Positions 13,401 to 25,213 of a stretch of 64,000 nucleotides of DNA are shown piece after piece; position 1 is the first letter of the stretch; every line of letters begins with the position of its first letter. The notes beneath the pieces are model-generated. The model worked only from the letters and a program-made list of their open reading frames with translations. It searched no databases and had not been told where the DNA came from. The position numbers and the translations under genes were made by a program. The DNA is from Strigamia acuminata (Eukaryota; Arthropoda; Chilopoda; Geophilomorpha; Linotaeniidae), in NCBI GenBank assembly GCA_949358305.1, contig OX442314.1, positions 52,335,162 through 52,399,161 of the forward strand. Reading direction: 5' to 3'.

Positions 13401-14376
13401 ATGGATCTTTGTAGTGATAGATCAATGCACTAAGTGGATTGAACTATTTGCACTAACAAAAGCTACCAGCGAGTCAATCGTAAACAGACTCAGTGAAGTG
13501 ATTCATCGTTGGGGTTACCCCAAGAAAATCCTTTCTGATAACGGCAAACAGTTCGTCAGCACTATTTATAATGACTTTTGCAAAAAGCATCATATAAATA
13601 TTGCACACGTGAGCCCCTATCACGCAGCTGCTAACCCAACCGAGAGGGCCAATAGAAACATCAAAATGATGCTGGCTCTTTACTCAGATATTCATTCTAA
13701 GTGGCCAAGATTCCTCAACGAATTTGCATTCGCTTCGCGAACGGCAAAATCGGAATCATTAGGATTTTCACCAATGATGCTGAATACAGGAAGAGCGGTT
13801 CCCTTGCCATTTGATCCACGTGTTTTACAACACGCTATCAAATTCGATAAACATAATCCTGAGGAATATGTTTACAGTATTCTTGATGTGCTCCGACGAT
13901 CGCATCAAGAAATGCACCGGAGAATCCAACTTAATTACGAGCGCCATGATAAAATCCACAGGAATAAGTATTACATTTGTGAATTCGACATAGGCGATCT
14001 AGTTTGGAAAGCGACCCATATCCTGTCAAATAAAGAGAAGGGAATCACGGCGGGCTTCGCCGAGAAACGCGACGGTCCTTGGGAGATCACGGCGATATTA
14101 GGAGGTGGCGCCTACACTCTTCGAAAATTGGCGGATGATTCTATTGAAACATCCATCAATATTCAAGATCTGTGCCCCTATATCCCGTCTTATCCCGTAG
14201 AAACTTGGTCGGCCGATCAAATTGAAGGTACGGACGATGTACACCCCACCCCGAGTTGGATGGAGGAACATTTCCCTAATTCTCTCGAAAAAAGGAGATG
14301 TTCCCCCGATAACTACGGAAGAATGTACTCTCGCACCCAACAAATCCGTAAAAAGAAAGAATTCGTCGCCTGTTAA
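10373..14376 (+). CDS. pol: pol of element A: protease, reverse transcriptase, RNase H, integrase
   Basis: The open -1 frame from the gag end gives about 1330 residues. Counting from 10387, an aspartic protease motif (DSGA) is near residue 131. Reverse transcriptase follows with the YLDD catalytic box near residue 469, then an RNase H domain. An HHCC integrase zinc finger (HGHPLSGH...CAHC) is near 920-960. The integrase catalytic triad is D in CIDLMGP, D in SDNGKQF and E in NPTERANR. The usual ADALSR end of RNase H reads ADAPLSAL here. The last ~30 codons diverge from the expected basic tail, which continues in another frame to 14452. An A6 run near 14290 is the likely break point. No independent ATG start is needed, because translation is expected by frameshift from gag. 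Confidence 0.92.
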
Positions 14377-14452
14377 AAGGTCGAAACGCGTTACTAGACC
14401 CAACAAGAAATATGATGATTTTGTATCAGAAATCCAGATCGGTAAATTATAA

Positions 14453-15054
14453 ATTTCTAAGAAAGGTATAATTTTATCGAGTTGAGCATGCAAAATAATT
14501 TACATAGATGCGCTTACCCCTTATTATTTCTTTGAAATAATTGGAGTTAAAATTAACAACCAATCAGAGTAGTCGCCGATTATCGAGACACCTGTTTGGA
14601 GAGTTATGTCCAGTCACTCTCGTTTTACAAAGCGGCTGAACAAACATCTTCTTGAAGCGACTTCTCTTAGATTATCATCGTCAATCTTATGTAAGATATT
14701 CGTATTATATTTCTTTTAAAGAATATAAGACAAATATTCACTTATTTATTTAGCAAACTCAACGAATAAGGATTTTAGTCAAGTTTTCACCGACCACGAC
14801 CTTCGACCTAGTTACTGTCAGCTGACTATCGGCACTTCGCTCGTTAGTCACCAATTCGGAATTTTGCCGTAAGAATAACATTGTTTTATATATATATTTC
14901 GTATTATATTCGACAAGTATGCTCAGACTTTTGCTTTGAAAAATACGTAGTATTTTCCGGTAATTAGGACGAGACTGTTCCATACGAAACCAACACGTGT
15001 CTAGAAGGTTTCAACGCACTTTGAACTGATTTCCCTATTTCTTCCAACGGAATC
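14453..15054 (+). other. Element A pol-ORF3 spacer
   Basis: AT-rich non-coding stretch between the pol tail and the proposed ORF3 start. No reading frame of note. A subgenomic promoter or splice signals for ORF3 could lie here, but I see no specific motif. Confidence 0.4.
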
Positions 15055-17229
15055 ATGAGTGGTAAATATTGTTTAAATCTCAGAGTTAAATAATACATGC
15101 AGAAAATTGAATAATGATATGAAGTTACGAACGGGAATATTTTAAATTACGTGTCTCAATTTATTAATGTCGGAAATTCTCACTAGAGGACACCGACAAA
15201 TATGTGAACATCTAAGACTGAAATAACCCGATTCGTTCTGTTTCTGTCGCTTATTTTCAATTTTGGGCTAATTTGATTATGGTGCTCGAGTCTTGGACTT
15301 GTACAGAATAATCAATACACTTGCTTAGCATTCTTTTTCTCTTACGAAATTGTATTATGCATTCTTTTAAAGAATTCATAAAGCAATTTACGACTGTCTA
15401 AGTCGAATTAATAATTCTGAGAATTATTAATATTTCTATAGGTAGAGACAAAGATTATCGCCGAGACGGGAGTAAGCGCAGGCGAGAACCTTACGATCAC
15501 TCACCTTCCTCAACTGACTCAAGCGAACGGAGGCGAAACGAGAGTAAAAATCCACGAGCATCGGATTCTTCCACGGAAAGGAATCGCGCCATTATAGATT
15601 GGGCACAGAGTAATGTGCCAAAACTCCCGTTGCACCTCCAGTATATAGTCAAGAAACAGGAGGAACCCAAACAGGCTAAAGCATCGTCATCCCACGTCTC
15701 GAAACAAGAAAAGCCTCCGCGAGATAAGTTTTATTGGGCGCATCAATATCGATCGACTTCACGCGGATACAACACTAAGCGATATTACGATCAAGACAAT
15801 AAGGCATCATCGTCTAAAAAGGAGAACAAGCCCAAGACTCCACCCAAGGCGGAACCCTCTCGAGCAACTGCACGTAAGCAATCCCCTGCTCGCTACGTGA
15901 CTTACACCACGGACACCGTCACCGAGCCGGCTGCTGTTACTAGCAAGAGAGCAGTCCACCATCATGGCGGATTCCAGGACCCAGACGCCACGGTGAAGGT
16001 GACCATTCCTAACCCCGAGTTTATCACCTTGGACGCACCACTGGTCGAGAAGCCTCAATGCATTATCGATGTTTTGACCAACGCCGCCAAGGGATTAAAA
16101 CTGGAAACGGGAAGAAAGCGCAAGCAGGAGCGTGCCAGGCAGTGTTGGAGCCCACGCCGCTTTATGTCCCAACTGCGGTGGCTTTAAGAAGAGGTCCAAA
16201 GATGCCATCTGGAACCCAGAAGCAGTTCCCTACATTGTGCGTGGAGTAAACACGATGACACCAAGGGTATGGGCCACTTGTGACCCATGCCAATTGGTGC
16301 ACAATCAGTTAGGAGAGGCTATCTTTATAGATCCCAGATTTATTGGCCTCATGGACACGCCCGATGGTACCGCTACAGTGAAGTGGACACGCGAGGATGT
16401 CCGTCGCTTAGCGACGGAAACCATCGCGTTGAAAAAGAAACAAGTCCAACAACAGCAGGTTCAACCCGCCGAGAAGGAAATTTCAGTAGACAAGGTGGAA
16501 GATTCAAGCGTAAATTTGGGAGCATCGTGCAGTCACGTCGGGACGTCAGAGATGATCGACGTTGCGACATTCGAAGAGTCATTCGCCGCCCAAGCTGCGC
16601 TGCCAAAGGAAAATTCAACGAAGTTGATTTTCTCCCCGACATCTACGAAGGTCAAACGACGTCCACGGACCCCCGTCGTCATTTTGGCTCCTTTCGTCAA
16701 GCCCGAAGGGCTAACCAACGAGGAGACAGCGAAATTGGAAATTCGTCATTACGTACCGACACTTTGGGAAACGGCAGCCGAGATATCTTTCGACCTGTCC
16801 AAAGGACGACAACCGAGTTTTCAAAATGCGGTATTAATTATGCAATGGATCTTAAATCGTGAGCGCGAAGAACCTTTCGATGTATTATCCAACATATGGA
16901 TCAGCTTAGCTAATCATATCTCGGAGAATAGAGATGAAGACATCAGGGCCGATTGGTACCAAGGTTTGCCAGACCCAAGAACAGTCTACGACCGTTTTCC
17001 CAGGGCGGACAGAATTCCCCTGGCCAGTCTTCGCATGGCACCGCCGCCAATCACCGAGCCTTTCCTAGTCGATCCACCCCGTCTAACCAAAGAGGAATTG
17101 AGAGCTGTGTCCCCGAATTCAATCGCATCCACCGACTTAGTCATGGATCTGACTGCCCCACCGTCAGCACCTCTGGCAGAAAGCGAGGACTCAGACGTTT
17201 CGGCCAAAATGGAACACGAATTGCCGTAG
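15055..17229 (+). CDS. ORF3 of element A, spliced and frameshifted, unknown function
   Basis: I do not recognise this protein. A short first coding exon (ATG AGT G, 15055-15061) is followed by GTAAAT. The frame resumes at 15442 after TTTCTATAG, so a 380-bp intron links a start codon to an otherwise ATG-less frame open to 16187. A second frame (about 16132-17229) continues after a single-base break. The N-terminal part is very basic and charged (SR/KR-rich). The second part has two CxxC pairs (CPNC and CDPC, about 40 residues apart), a possible zinc-binding unit. There is no signal peptide, transmembrane helix or furin-type site, so it does not look like env. Position after pol is where errantiviruses carry a spliced env. 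Whether the frame change is decay or recoding is open. Confidence 0.55.
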
Positions 17230-17831
17230 ATAGGGATTTGCGTTCACTTCCGACCCCGAAAAGAGATGGACCGACTTGGAATCACCCTTGCTAATTTGTT
17301 TAGCGTGCTTTTTCATACGAAGTTAATATCTAGTTATTTCTTGTCTAATCTAATATTTCTTTTAATAATTTTAGTCTAACAAATTATTGTTGTATTTTTT
17401 GAGTTAAGAATTATTTTCGTTTAATGTAACTTGTGGAACTTATGTTCAATTTTCTAACCTTAAACTATTTTGTTTTTGATGTGGATCCGCCACTGAGTTT
17501 TCAGAGAAAAACAGGACGACCACACAAAATATTTAATTGTAACAACAGTTTCTAGCTTCCTAAATTATGTGTTTGTTCCTTGAGAAAGAATAAAGAGTTT
17601 TAGTTTTTGTTTGAACATCCCAAAAGTGATGGCTATACTTTTTTCGTAGAAAAAATTAAAGCAGTATCTATTAAGATAATTCTTACAAATAATTAAAGGA
17701 AGATTTAGCGCTCGTAATTGGAAGCCACGCCAGACCCCAACAACTTATAAAGCGATTAAACCGACATTTAGTCATTTATAAAGATAGTATCAATCAGGAA
17801 TTACAGAGTAGTTCCATTGATAAGGGGGACG
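17230..17831 (+). other. Element A 3' non-coding region and polypurine tract
   Basis: AT-rich 3' untranslated stretch ending in AAGGGGGACG just before the 3' LTR. This purine block is the likely plus-strand primer. Confidence 0.6.
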
Positions 17832-19509
17832 TATGACGGTTACGTCATAATGACTAAATTCGTCGTTAGATGGCGCTTTCTACTTTTAGCGGTAGATTTA
17901 ACCAGAATAGAGGATTTAGTGTTAAAACCACATAAAACTGAGTTTTATGTGAAGCTAACAGTTTGTCCTTATATATTTATTAATCTAGAGACATATTGGA
18001 TCGTTTATGACATTATTCAGAGAATATATCATAAACCCAAGTCGAAGGATTACTCACCCTTGCGCACCTGCACCAATTATGGACACCCTGTGGATTTGAG
18101 TCAAAGACTTAATCCAAATTGTGTCCCCGCTATCCAGTTCCTGTCCTGACTTAGGAGAGAGCTAAGTCCTGGGTATCCAGTTCCTGTTTAACATCTGGAA
18201 GTCATCTAATTAGGCAAGTGACTTCAGTATCCAACCTTTACACTCAGTGATTGGAGGGATTCTGAGGACTCGTGTCCCCATTGGAGTATTGGAAGTTCTA
18301 TTGTGCTCTAAGAGCATATATTCCTTCGCAACCGGAAATACAACGCTCTTGTCATGATATTTGTTGAACACTTACTTACTTGAGCCCGCATATATATTTA
18401 TATGCATTCCCCGCCTTAAATGGTGCTGCTTACCATGACCTGTGGTGAAATGCGGATTGTTGCAAGACAATCTTTGGGTGCTATCGAAACGATGGCGCAT
18501 CACCAGCCTTTGACTGAGGTTGACGCTACGGATAATGTTGTGTTCCGTGAGTACGACCCTGGATGAGGAAACCTCCATCCTTGTCTGTGGTCATGACCAT
18601 CCGGACTGGCGAGGAATCAGGCCTGGACGGGCATTTAGTACTCGCTAGGCTAGGTGACGCCGCGGGATTGGGCGATGGATGATGTTTGCCGCCAAATCCT
18701 GTGAGGCAGACGGCGACTGTGTGATCGCGAGGATACCGGGCTGAGCGATGGATGACGTTTACCGTTCGGACCCGGTAGGATTTCATATTTGTACTTTTAC
18801 AGTTTGGATTTGGTCAACTCAGTTGTATAAATCATTTCATCGTATCATGATGTAAAACAAAGTTTTACTCACGATAAAGAACTCGATCAACACAGAACCA
18901 GAAGTAAACATTGCAGCAAACAAATGATAACCACATTTGCTTGTTGTAATCCAGATGACAACATAATGACATTTGACTCACGACATATACTCATCGAGTT
19001 ATGTGTGACGCCTGATTGTCATTAATCCCACATGATGAATCATTTACGTCATACTTGATAACAAAAGTATGCGTAATCCAAGCAGTATAACAGCAATACT
19101 CTATGCAAATATCTTAGATATTTACATGAGATTGTGACAATGTGGAATAAGTCAACCGCACAGCCTCGGATACCGCCATTACAGAACCGAACCAGAGACC
19201 AGTCAGCCCGACGATAGATGACATCTTTTCTCCATGCGAATACGATGTATTGACCCATCTATTTCGGAGCCAAGGACACCAATCGTATTATCACCGGCCA
19301 TCTTTGTAGGCCATTTTATTTATATAACGGAGTTATACTAAATAAATGTCATATGATTTGAGAAAAACCACGACTCCATTTTATTTACACTGTTGCAATA
19401 ATTCACTTTCATTTATTGTTAAACTTGCTCTCGTGAGCTTTTAGTAGTTTGACATAGCTTTTCTCGACCAAGTATTGTTAGATATTTGCGCCGAAAGAAC
19501 ATTGTCACA
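17832..19509 (+). repeat. 3' LTR of element A
   Basis: Full-length copy of 5826-7503. Differences seen by eye include T/C at the position after GCTAT and single changes near 18932, 19231 and 19293. They are very few for 1678 bp. Confidence 0.92.
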
Positions 19510-20160
19510 ACCCAATGACTGTCAAACCTGACACCAGAAACAGAATCGTTATTTCTGTGGAAACTGTCACAGAGAAAACATTAGACAGTAGACATTAAGG
19601 CGCCACGAGCAATAGTTATTTCTCAATCCACAATACGAGACAGTGGACAACTATCAACTATCAAGTATCAAGGTCTATTGCATTTCTTGAAAAGGAAATT
19701 ATACGATGGTAAGTAAATACGATCTCTTTAGCTTCGTTTTCATTAGAAACTTTGGTTTCAACTGGTTCGAGAGTTGGATTCATTCGAATTTCAAGAAAAT
19801 CTTATTCGTTTTTGTCTTAGTCTCGAAACTAGGTTTTGATTCTGGCGTCTTGGTTCATAAATTTTACGTCCCGCCCTTTTAAAAAACTTCATTTTTTAAC
19901 CTCATAAAGTCGGTACGCTTTTGATTCTTCGTCGTATGATTTAGGTATGTCAAATTTTCCAGGATTGGAACCTTTATCGAGACAAAAAGCTTTTCATCCA
20001 AACTCCTGAAAATACCCGACTTTTACCCATTTTCACATGATTTTATACCTTTTGATCCTTTTTTTATTTCGTATTTCATAATTTTTGCCCATTTTTTCAA
20101 AGATATACAAGTATAAAAAACATATTAAAAAATGTTAAAAACATGCGTTTTTAAAAATAT
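19510..20160 (+). other. Right arm of the palindromic element (19510-19567) and unannotated flank
   Basis: 19510-19567 is the reverse complement of 5604-5660. The rest shows no gene. The only splice-like signal is an ATG directly followed by GTAAGT at 19706-19714, which could be a one-codon first exon, but no downstream exon was found. Confidence 0.55.
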
Positions 20161-20214
20161 TCACTAAATAGCCCCCATGCATATATTTTTTTGATATTTA
20201 CTAAACAGCATGTA

Positions 20215-20500
20215 TATATTTACTAAAAAATTAACTTACTTTAACATATTCACTAAAAAATTAACTTACTTTAACATATTCACTAAAAAATTAGCTTACT
20301 TTAACATATTCACTAAAAAATTAACTTACTTTAACATATTCACTAAAAAATTAACTTACTTTAACATATTCACTAAAAAATTAACTTACTTTAACATATT
20401 CACTAAAAAATTAACTTACTTTAACATATTCACTAAAAAATTAAACTTACTTTAACATATTCACTAAAAAATTAAACTTACTTTAATATATTCACTAACA
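20215..20500 (+). repeat. Minisatellite, 30-bp unit, about nine copies
   Basis: Unit begins CACTAAAAAATTAACTTACT and is nearly perfect. The last copies differ by one inserted A. Because 30 is a multiple of three it creates a spurious repetitive reading frame. Confidence 0.92.
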
Positions 20501-20520
20501 GAATAACTCTAAAATATTAC

Positions 20521-20816
20521 CGTACCGCCCCGTTTAAACGCCCGGGCGTTTAATTTTTTTTCAGCCGCTTCTCCGGCGCTAATTTGAAACCCGGCGCTAA
20601 ATTGAACCCGGCGCATAACCGAAAATTTGCCTGTTTTTTCGCAAAAAATGGCGATTTTTTGGCAAAAATCACCGATTTTTTACAAAAAATCGGTGATTTT
20701 TGGGGACCCAGCGCTTATTCGGGGCCGGCGCCAATTCAGTGAACCGCCAATGACTGCCCGGCGCTAAAACGGGGCCGGCGCTTTATTGAATCCGGACGTT
20801 TAAACGGGGCGGTACG
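20521..20816. mobile_element. Foldback element with GGCGC motifs and 19-bp inverted ends
   Basis: GTACCGCCCCGTTTAAACG at the left end is matched by its reverse complement at the right end. Inside are several GGCGCTAATT/GGCGCCAATTCAG motifs and an inner hairpin (AAAATCACCGATTTTTT with its complement). It shares motif style with 4490-5390 and 30040-30460. Confidence 0.7.
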
Positions 20817-21279
20817 ATAATGTTGAAAAAGTACTATTTTTACTAAAAAAAAAAGCCAATGGTCAATGCCCAGTGAAAATAATCACATGCAAAAAACATG
20901 AATTTGTGTTTAAAAATGCCAGCAATTACTAACCTTGTCTTTGCCTAGGCATGGCTGTTCAGCTAGGCAATGAGCAATGCTCTTGTACTACAAACATCAA
21001 ATTTCCAATGACTTTCCAACACTGAATGCAACCGTTTCCAAACTACTTTTCATAGCATGATATATTAAATTTCCAAACAGTAAAACACATATTTCTCAAC
21101 TAGTAAAGTTAAGATTTCCAAATGTGAAATATGAGTTTCCCATCAGTAAATAACAACTTTCCAAATATAAAATTTGATATTTCTTTTTTAATAAAAATTC
21201 TAAATTAGTTAAATCTCAAAATAAATCTCTAGAAATTTCCATAAAAATTCAATACATCCTGAAAATATGCAGAGAATTC
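20817..21279. other. AT-rich DNA with scattered TTTCCAA words, no gene
   Basis: No coding or structural signal beyond the recurring TTTCCAA word, which also runs through 21950-22330. Confidence 0.4.
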
Positions 21280-21625
21280 ACTCCTGAATCCTGAATTCAT
21301 TCCTGAATCCTGATTCCTGAATCCTGAATCCTGAATTTGTTTCTGAATGCTAAATCCTGAATTTGTTTCTGAATCCTGAATCCTGAATCCTGAATTCATT
21401 ACTGAATTCTGAATTCATTACTGAATTCTGAATTCATTACTGAATTCTGAATTCATTACTGAATTCTGAATTCATTACTGAATTCTGAATTCATTACTGA
21501 ATTCTGAATTCATTACTGAATTCTGAATTCATTCCTGAATCATAAATTCTAAATCCTAAATCCATTCCTGAATCCTGAATTCTGAATTTATAAATCTTGA
21601 ATCCAATAATCTTGAATCCTGAATT
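21280..21625 (+). repeat. Tandem repeats of CTGAATC/CTGAATTCATTA type
   Basis: Starts as irregular CCTGAATCCTGAATT copies. It becomes a regular 19-bp unit (ATTCATTACTGAATTCTGA) repeated about seven times, then decays again. Confidence 0.88.
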
Positions 21626-21949
21626 CATAAACCAAGGTTATGATCATAGCCTAATACAAAAAATGAGCAAAATCAACTGAAGGCAGTGATTAAAACTTGC
21701 ATTGATATGATGGTGTAACAAATTCTAGAATCAAATTAAAATGTTACACTACAAAATTTGTGTCAACTTTTTAATTTATCCAACTCTAACAATAATAATC
21801 TAATTATTTGTTGAAGTAGAAATGATAAAACCAATCCCATATTTAATAAATATAAATTTTGAATTAGTTTTTAATTATGTTCGCCATCTGGTGATAAACC
21901 CATAAATTTTAAAAGCTGGAAACATAGGATCTTTAGTCATTAATTTTTA

Positions 21950-22330
21950 GCCTTGTGAAATGAATGGAAATACAAATTTCCAAATCTAATTTACATTAAC
22001 ATTCCATACAATTACAATAATTTGTAACATCATCTTTCAGTGTTGAAATTTATAGAAATTTAAATTTCCAAACCTAGTTTACATTAGCTTTCCACACATT
22101 TAACAAAAACTAAAATGTCATCTTTCAGTGTTGAAAATTTACATAAATTTAAATTTCTAAATCTAATTTACATTAGCTTTCCATACATTTAACAAAAACT
22201 TACAACATCATCTTTCAGTGTTGTAAATTTACAGAAATTCAACTTTCCATAAAATATTTCACATTTCCTTTCCATTATATTTCCAAACTGGAATTTATCC
22301 AATTTCACCATTAACTTTCCAATGACTTTT
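21950..22330 (+). repeat. Tandem repeat, about 88-bp unit, three copies
   Basis: CATCTTTCAGTGTTG recurs at about 22031, 22119 and 22208, each within a diverged block containing TTTACATTAGCTTTCCA. The tail to 22330 keeps only TTTCCA words. Confidence 0.75.
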
Positions 22331-22785
22331 TTTTTGGAAATCCAAAATTTTTTGCAGTGGTGTTGACTCTCTTAAACCAATAGGAGTGCTTGTTGTAAAT
22401 AATTAAAAAGACCCTCCAGTGAAATAAAACATTAGTATAGCTTTAGACTCGAAACTTTGTGTGTGTGCTTTATTTTCTACTCTGACTGCCATCTTGGAAT
22501 CTACAAGAAACATCAAATTTTCAACTTCAAATCATCATTTGCAACTAGGACTTTGGAACTCACTACTTAAAACTAAGAACCAGTGTCAGCATTTGACATT
22601 TTGGTCAAGCCCAACAGAAGGATACAATTAAAGATGGAGGCACATTCCGAACTTGGAAGTGTCTCCGAGGTCAACTCTGGGGTCACAGACCCCAATTTGG
22701 GTGAAAATAAAACAAATACAAAATATAACAATTAAAATATTGTTTGTAACAGTTACAATTAATGAAATAAAAAGGAAACACAGTA
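22331..22785 (+). other. Unassigned DNA flanking the Tc1 element; possible retroelement remnant
   Basis: Contains an AATAAA-rich leader-like stretch and a short ATG-initiated frame at 22633 (about 33 codons) with no recognisable similarity. It could be the leader of a decayed retroelement, but no LTR or pol motif supports this. Confidence 0.3.
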
Positions 22786-24312
22786 CACTCCAGGTCAAAT
22801 TTTTTTGACCACCTGATATTTTATAGAAGGACCAGTCTGATGGCAAAATTATTTTTGTATTTGAAATCTACATGTAAAATAACCCTAAATTCTATAAAAA
22901 TAGAAATAATAATGAGTCGATATTAACAATGAGAAGAAAATTTTGATTTTTTTCAAATTTTCCAAGCCAAATCTTTTTGACCAATCAAAATTTCTGCTAA
23001 AATTTTGCTCATATTCAAATTATATGTGATGCCTAATTTCCGTATCATCATATTACAGCCATTTTTGCTAGATAAACATGTATTCTATGACTATTATCAC
23101 TAAAGTAAGAGAATTAGTGGCAACTGGCAAAAGTTATCACAAAGTCGCACAAGATATGAGTATTCCATACACTACTGTGCGGTACATGTGTTCAAACGCA
23201 TATAACAGACGTAAAAAGAAGTGTGGACCCAAAAAAAAATTGAATTGCCATGATAAACTGAGATTAAAGCGAGAGTTGCGCCAACTGCAGGCTGCGAAGA
23301 AAAGAGTAACCGCACCAAAACTCAAGAAAACATTAGAATTACCAGTCCGTGTGAGAACACTTCATCGGGAACTTAAAGCCCAAGGCTTTTGCTACACTAT
23401 TGTGCAGAAAAAATTACCTCTAAGTGATAAACATAAACTCAAACGTTTGGAAATCATCGTTTGGAATCATCCATGGACCTCAACTATCTTTACTGATGAG
23501 AAACGCTTCCCATTCGATGGGCCAGACAATTTTGGGTCTTATATAGATGGCAATTCATCAATCCCACTAAGAAAAAAGCGACAACAAGGTGGTGGCTTGA
23601 TAATGGTGTGGGGCATGATGCAGCCAAATGGTATTCTTTATTTGGATCGACTACATGGACGTGTGAATTCACTTCAATACATTCAACTACTTGCTACATC
23701 AGTTCTACCCTTTCTCCTGACTCAATTTGGAAAGGAACTATTTTGGTTTCAGCAGGACAATTGTCCCATTCACACCTCAAAAGCAACAATGAAATGGTTC
23801 GGACAGAAGAAAGTTCCTGTTTTAGAGTGGCCTGCCTGCAGTCCGGATCTGAATCCGATGGAAAATGTGTGGCATTTTCTCAGCAACATTGTTTACGATG
23901 GACAGCAGTTCAATAACACTGATAACTTATGGAATTCTATCCTTGATGCCAGTGAAAAGCTGCAGATTGAGAAAACTGATGTTCTGCTTAATTTGTACAG
24001 CACTTTCCCACACAGACTCACCGAAGTGCTTGTGAACAAAGGCGGTGAGACGAAACACTAGTGTGTATCATCAAAATCAGTTTGTATGCAACAAGATTGC
24101 CATTTTTCTAAGATGGTCAAAAAGATTTGGCTTGGAAAATTTGAAAAAAAATTAAAATTTCCTTCTCATTGTTAATATCGACTCATTATAATTTCTATTT
24201 TTATATTGTTTAGGGTTATTTTACATGTAGATTTCAAATAAAAAATTAATTTTGCCATCAGACTGGTCCTTCTATAAAATATCAGGTGGTCAAAAAAATT
24301 TGACCTGGAGTG
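22786..24312 (+). mobile_element. Complete Tc1/mariner transposon with about 198-bp inverted repeats and TA target site
   Basis: Left end CACTCCAGGTCAAATTTTTT at 22786 and the complementary right end at 24312 are flanked by TA (22784-22785 and 24313-24314). The inverted repeats (22786-22983 and 24114-24312) differ at only a few positions. Each repeat carries two similar sites: an outer one ending TTTTTTTGACCA near 22812 and an inner one ending CTTTTTGACCA near 22983. This is the IR/DR arrangement known from Sleeping Beauty-like Tc1 elements. Confidence 0.93.
23078..24061 (+). CDS. Tc1-type transposase, intact DD34E
   Basis: Uninterrupted 327-residue frame, about the usual size for Tc1 transposases (330-350). 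The N-terminus has a helix-turn-helix DNA-binding region (residues about 5-45, ...YHKVAQDMSIPYTTVRYM) and a basic patch. The catalytic core has D in FTDEKRF, D in FQQDNCPIH and E in SPDLNPMENVW. Thirty-four residues separate the second D from the E, so DD34E. GGGLIMVWGMM matches the conserved GGG.MVWG block. The start is the first ATG at 23078; an ATG three codons later is also possible. With near-identical inverted repeats around it, the element looks recently active. Confidence 0.95.
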   Translation: MYSMTIITKVRELVATGKSYHKVAQDMSIPYTTVRYMCSNAYNRRKKKCGPKKKLNCHDKLRLKRELRQLQAAKKRVTAPKLKKTLELPVRVRTLHRELKAQGFCYTIVQKKLPLSDKHKLKRLEIIVWNHPWTSTIFTDEKRFPFDGPDNFGSYIDGNSSIPLRKKRQQGGGLIMVWGMMQPNGILYLDRLHGRVNSLQYIQLLATSVLPFLLTQFGKELFWFQQDNCPIHTSKATMKWFGQKKVPVLEWPACSPDLNPMENVWHFLSNIVYDGQQFNNTDNLWNSILDASEKLQIEKTDVLLNLYSTFPHRLTEVLVNKGGETKH

Positions 24313-24314
24313 TA

Positions 24315-25213
24315 AGTGCAATAATATCAATCATATAGAATCAAACAGTTTGCAAACAAACACAAAATACACATTAACACTTAGGAAATTGCAAATTAAT
24401 ATAAGAATAAAGAATTTCACAACTAAATGGTAAAATGAAATCAAAAAACTTGTAAAACCACACGGTTTTCACAACGTTCGATACAACTGTAACCTGGTGG
24501 TAGTTTGGCACACATGCTTCGATCGATCCTCCACTCTTCACATCGATTCATGCACAGTTGGTCAAGGCTAAATGTTAGATTGCTTTATAAAAAAGTTTAA
24601 AATTAGATTACAACTATTCTGAGTTTGGGTCCTTTCCTTATGATTAACTAAACCCACAGATCGGTTGCTGTTTTTGTCTTCTGTTTGTTAAACTACCAGC
24701 TGTCAGAATTGACAGTCATACACACGCATATATCCATTAATAATTTCGTTCATGGTATATACTTCATCGATTTCTGCGAAATCGATGCGTTTTAATCCAG
24801 ATAAGTGTTGTACATTTTATTTTTATCTCAGAAGTGTATGATTTGGTATGTCGTGGAAATTCTATTCCTGATTGAAGTAAAAACACTTGTTTATTTTAAC
24901 TTTTTAAATTAGAGTTTGCGCCATAAACTACCAGCTCTCAGAATTGACAGTTATATACACGCATATATCCATTAATAATTCAGTTCATGATAAATAAATT
25001 ACACAGAAATCGATGTGTTTTAATCCAGATAAGTGTTTTGGCAAAATAGACCCCACAGGAGGTCTATTTCTCTCCCTCACACGCCAAACAGGCTTGGAGA
25101 TATAAGGTTGGTGTTGAATGCGCATAAGGAAGATATTATTGTATATTGTAAGTTGATTACTTATTTGTCTGTCTGTTCATGTGTTTGCTAGGGGTTATCC
25201 CGTCACAGAGTAT
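24315..25213. repeat. Gene-free flank with a direct repeat (about 24690-24810 and 24923-25036)
   Basis: The two copies share AAACTACCAGCT, TCAGAATTGACAGT, CACGCATATATCCATTAATAA and TTTTAATCCAGATAAGTGTT in order, about 233 bp apart. No coding signal is seen in the rest. Confidence 0.65.

Larger units (their letters stand above)
5826..19509 (+). mobile_element. Full-length Ty3/Gypsy LTR retrotransposon, element A (13.7 kb, TSD ACCC)
   Basis: The two LTRs are 1678 bp each (5826-7503 and 17832-19509). I saw only a handful of substitutions between them by eye. The flanking duplication is ACCC at 5822-5825 and 19510-19513. Order: LTR, primer binding site, gag, pol (protease, reverse transcriptase, RNase H, integrase), a third ORF, polypurine tract, LTR. 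That gene order places it in Ty3/Gypsy. Despite the young LTRs, gag, the pol 3' end and ORF3 each carry frame breaks. It was therefore either inserted already defective or the breaks include sequence errors. Confidence 0.93.

Noticed and set aside
15055-17229. ORF3 of element A as an env gene
   Set aside because: No signal peptide, transmembrane segment, cleavage site or fusion-type motif.
20210-20455. Repetitive 81-codon reading frame
   Set aside because: It is the 30-bp minisatellite read in frame; no start context or similarity.
22628-22846. 72-codon minus-strand frame overlapping the Tc1 left end
   Set aside because: Half of it is transposon terminal repeat; no similarity.
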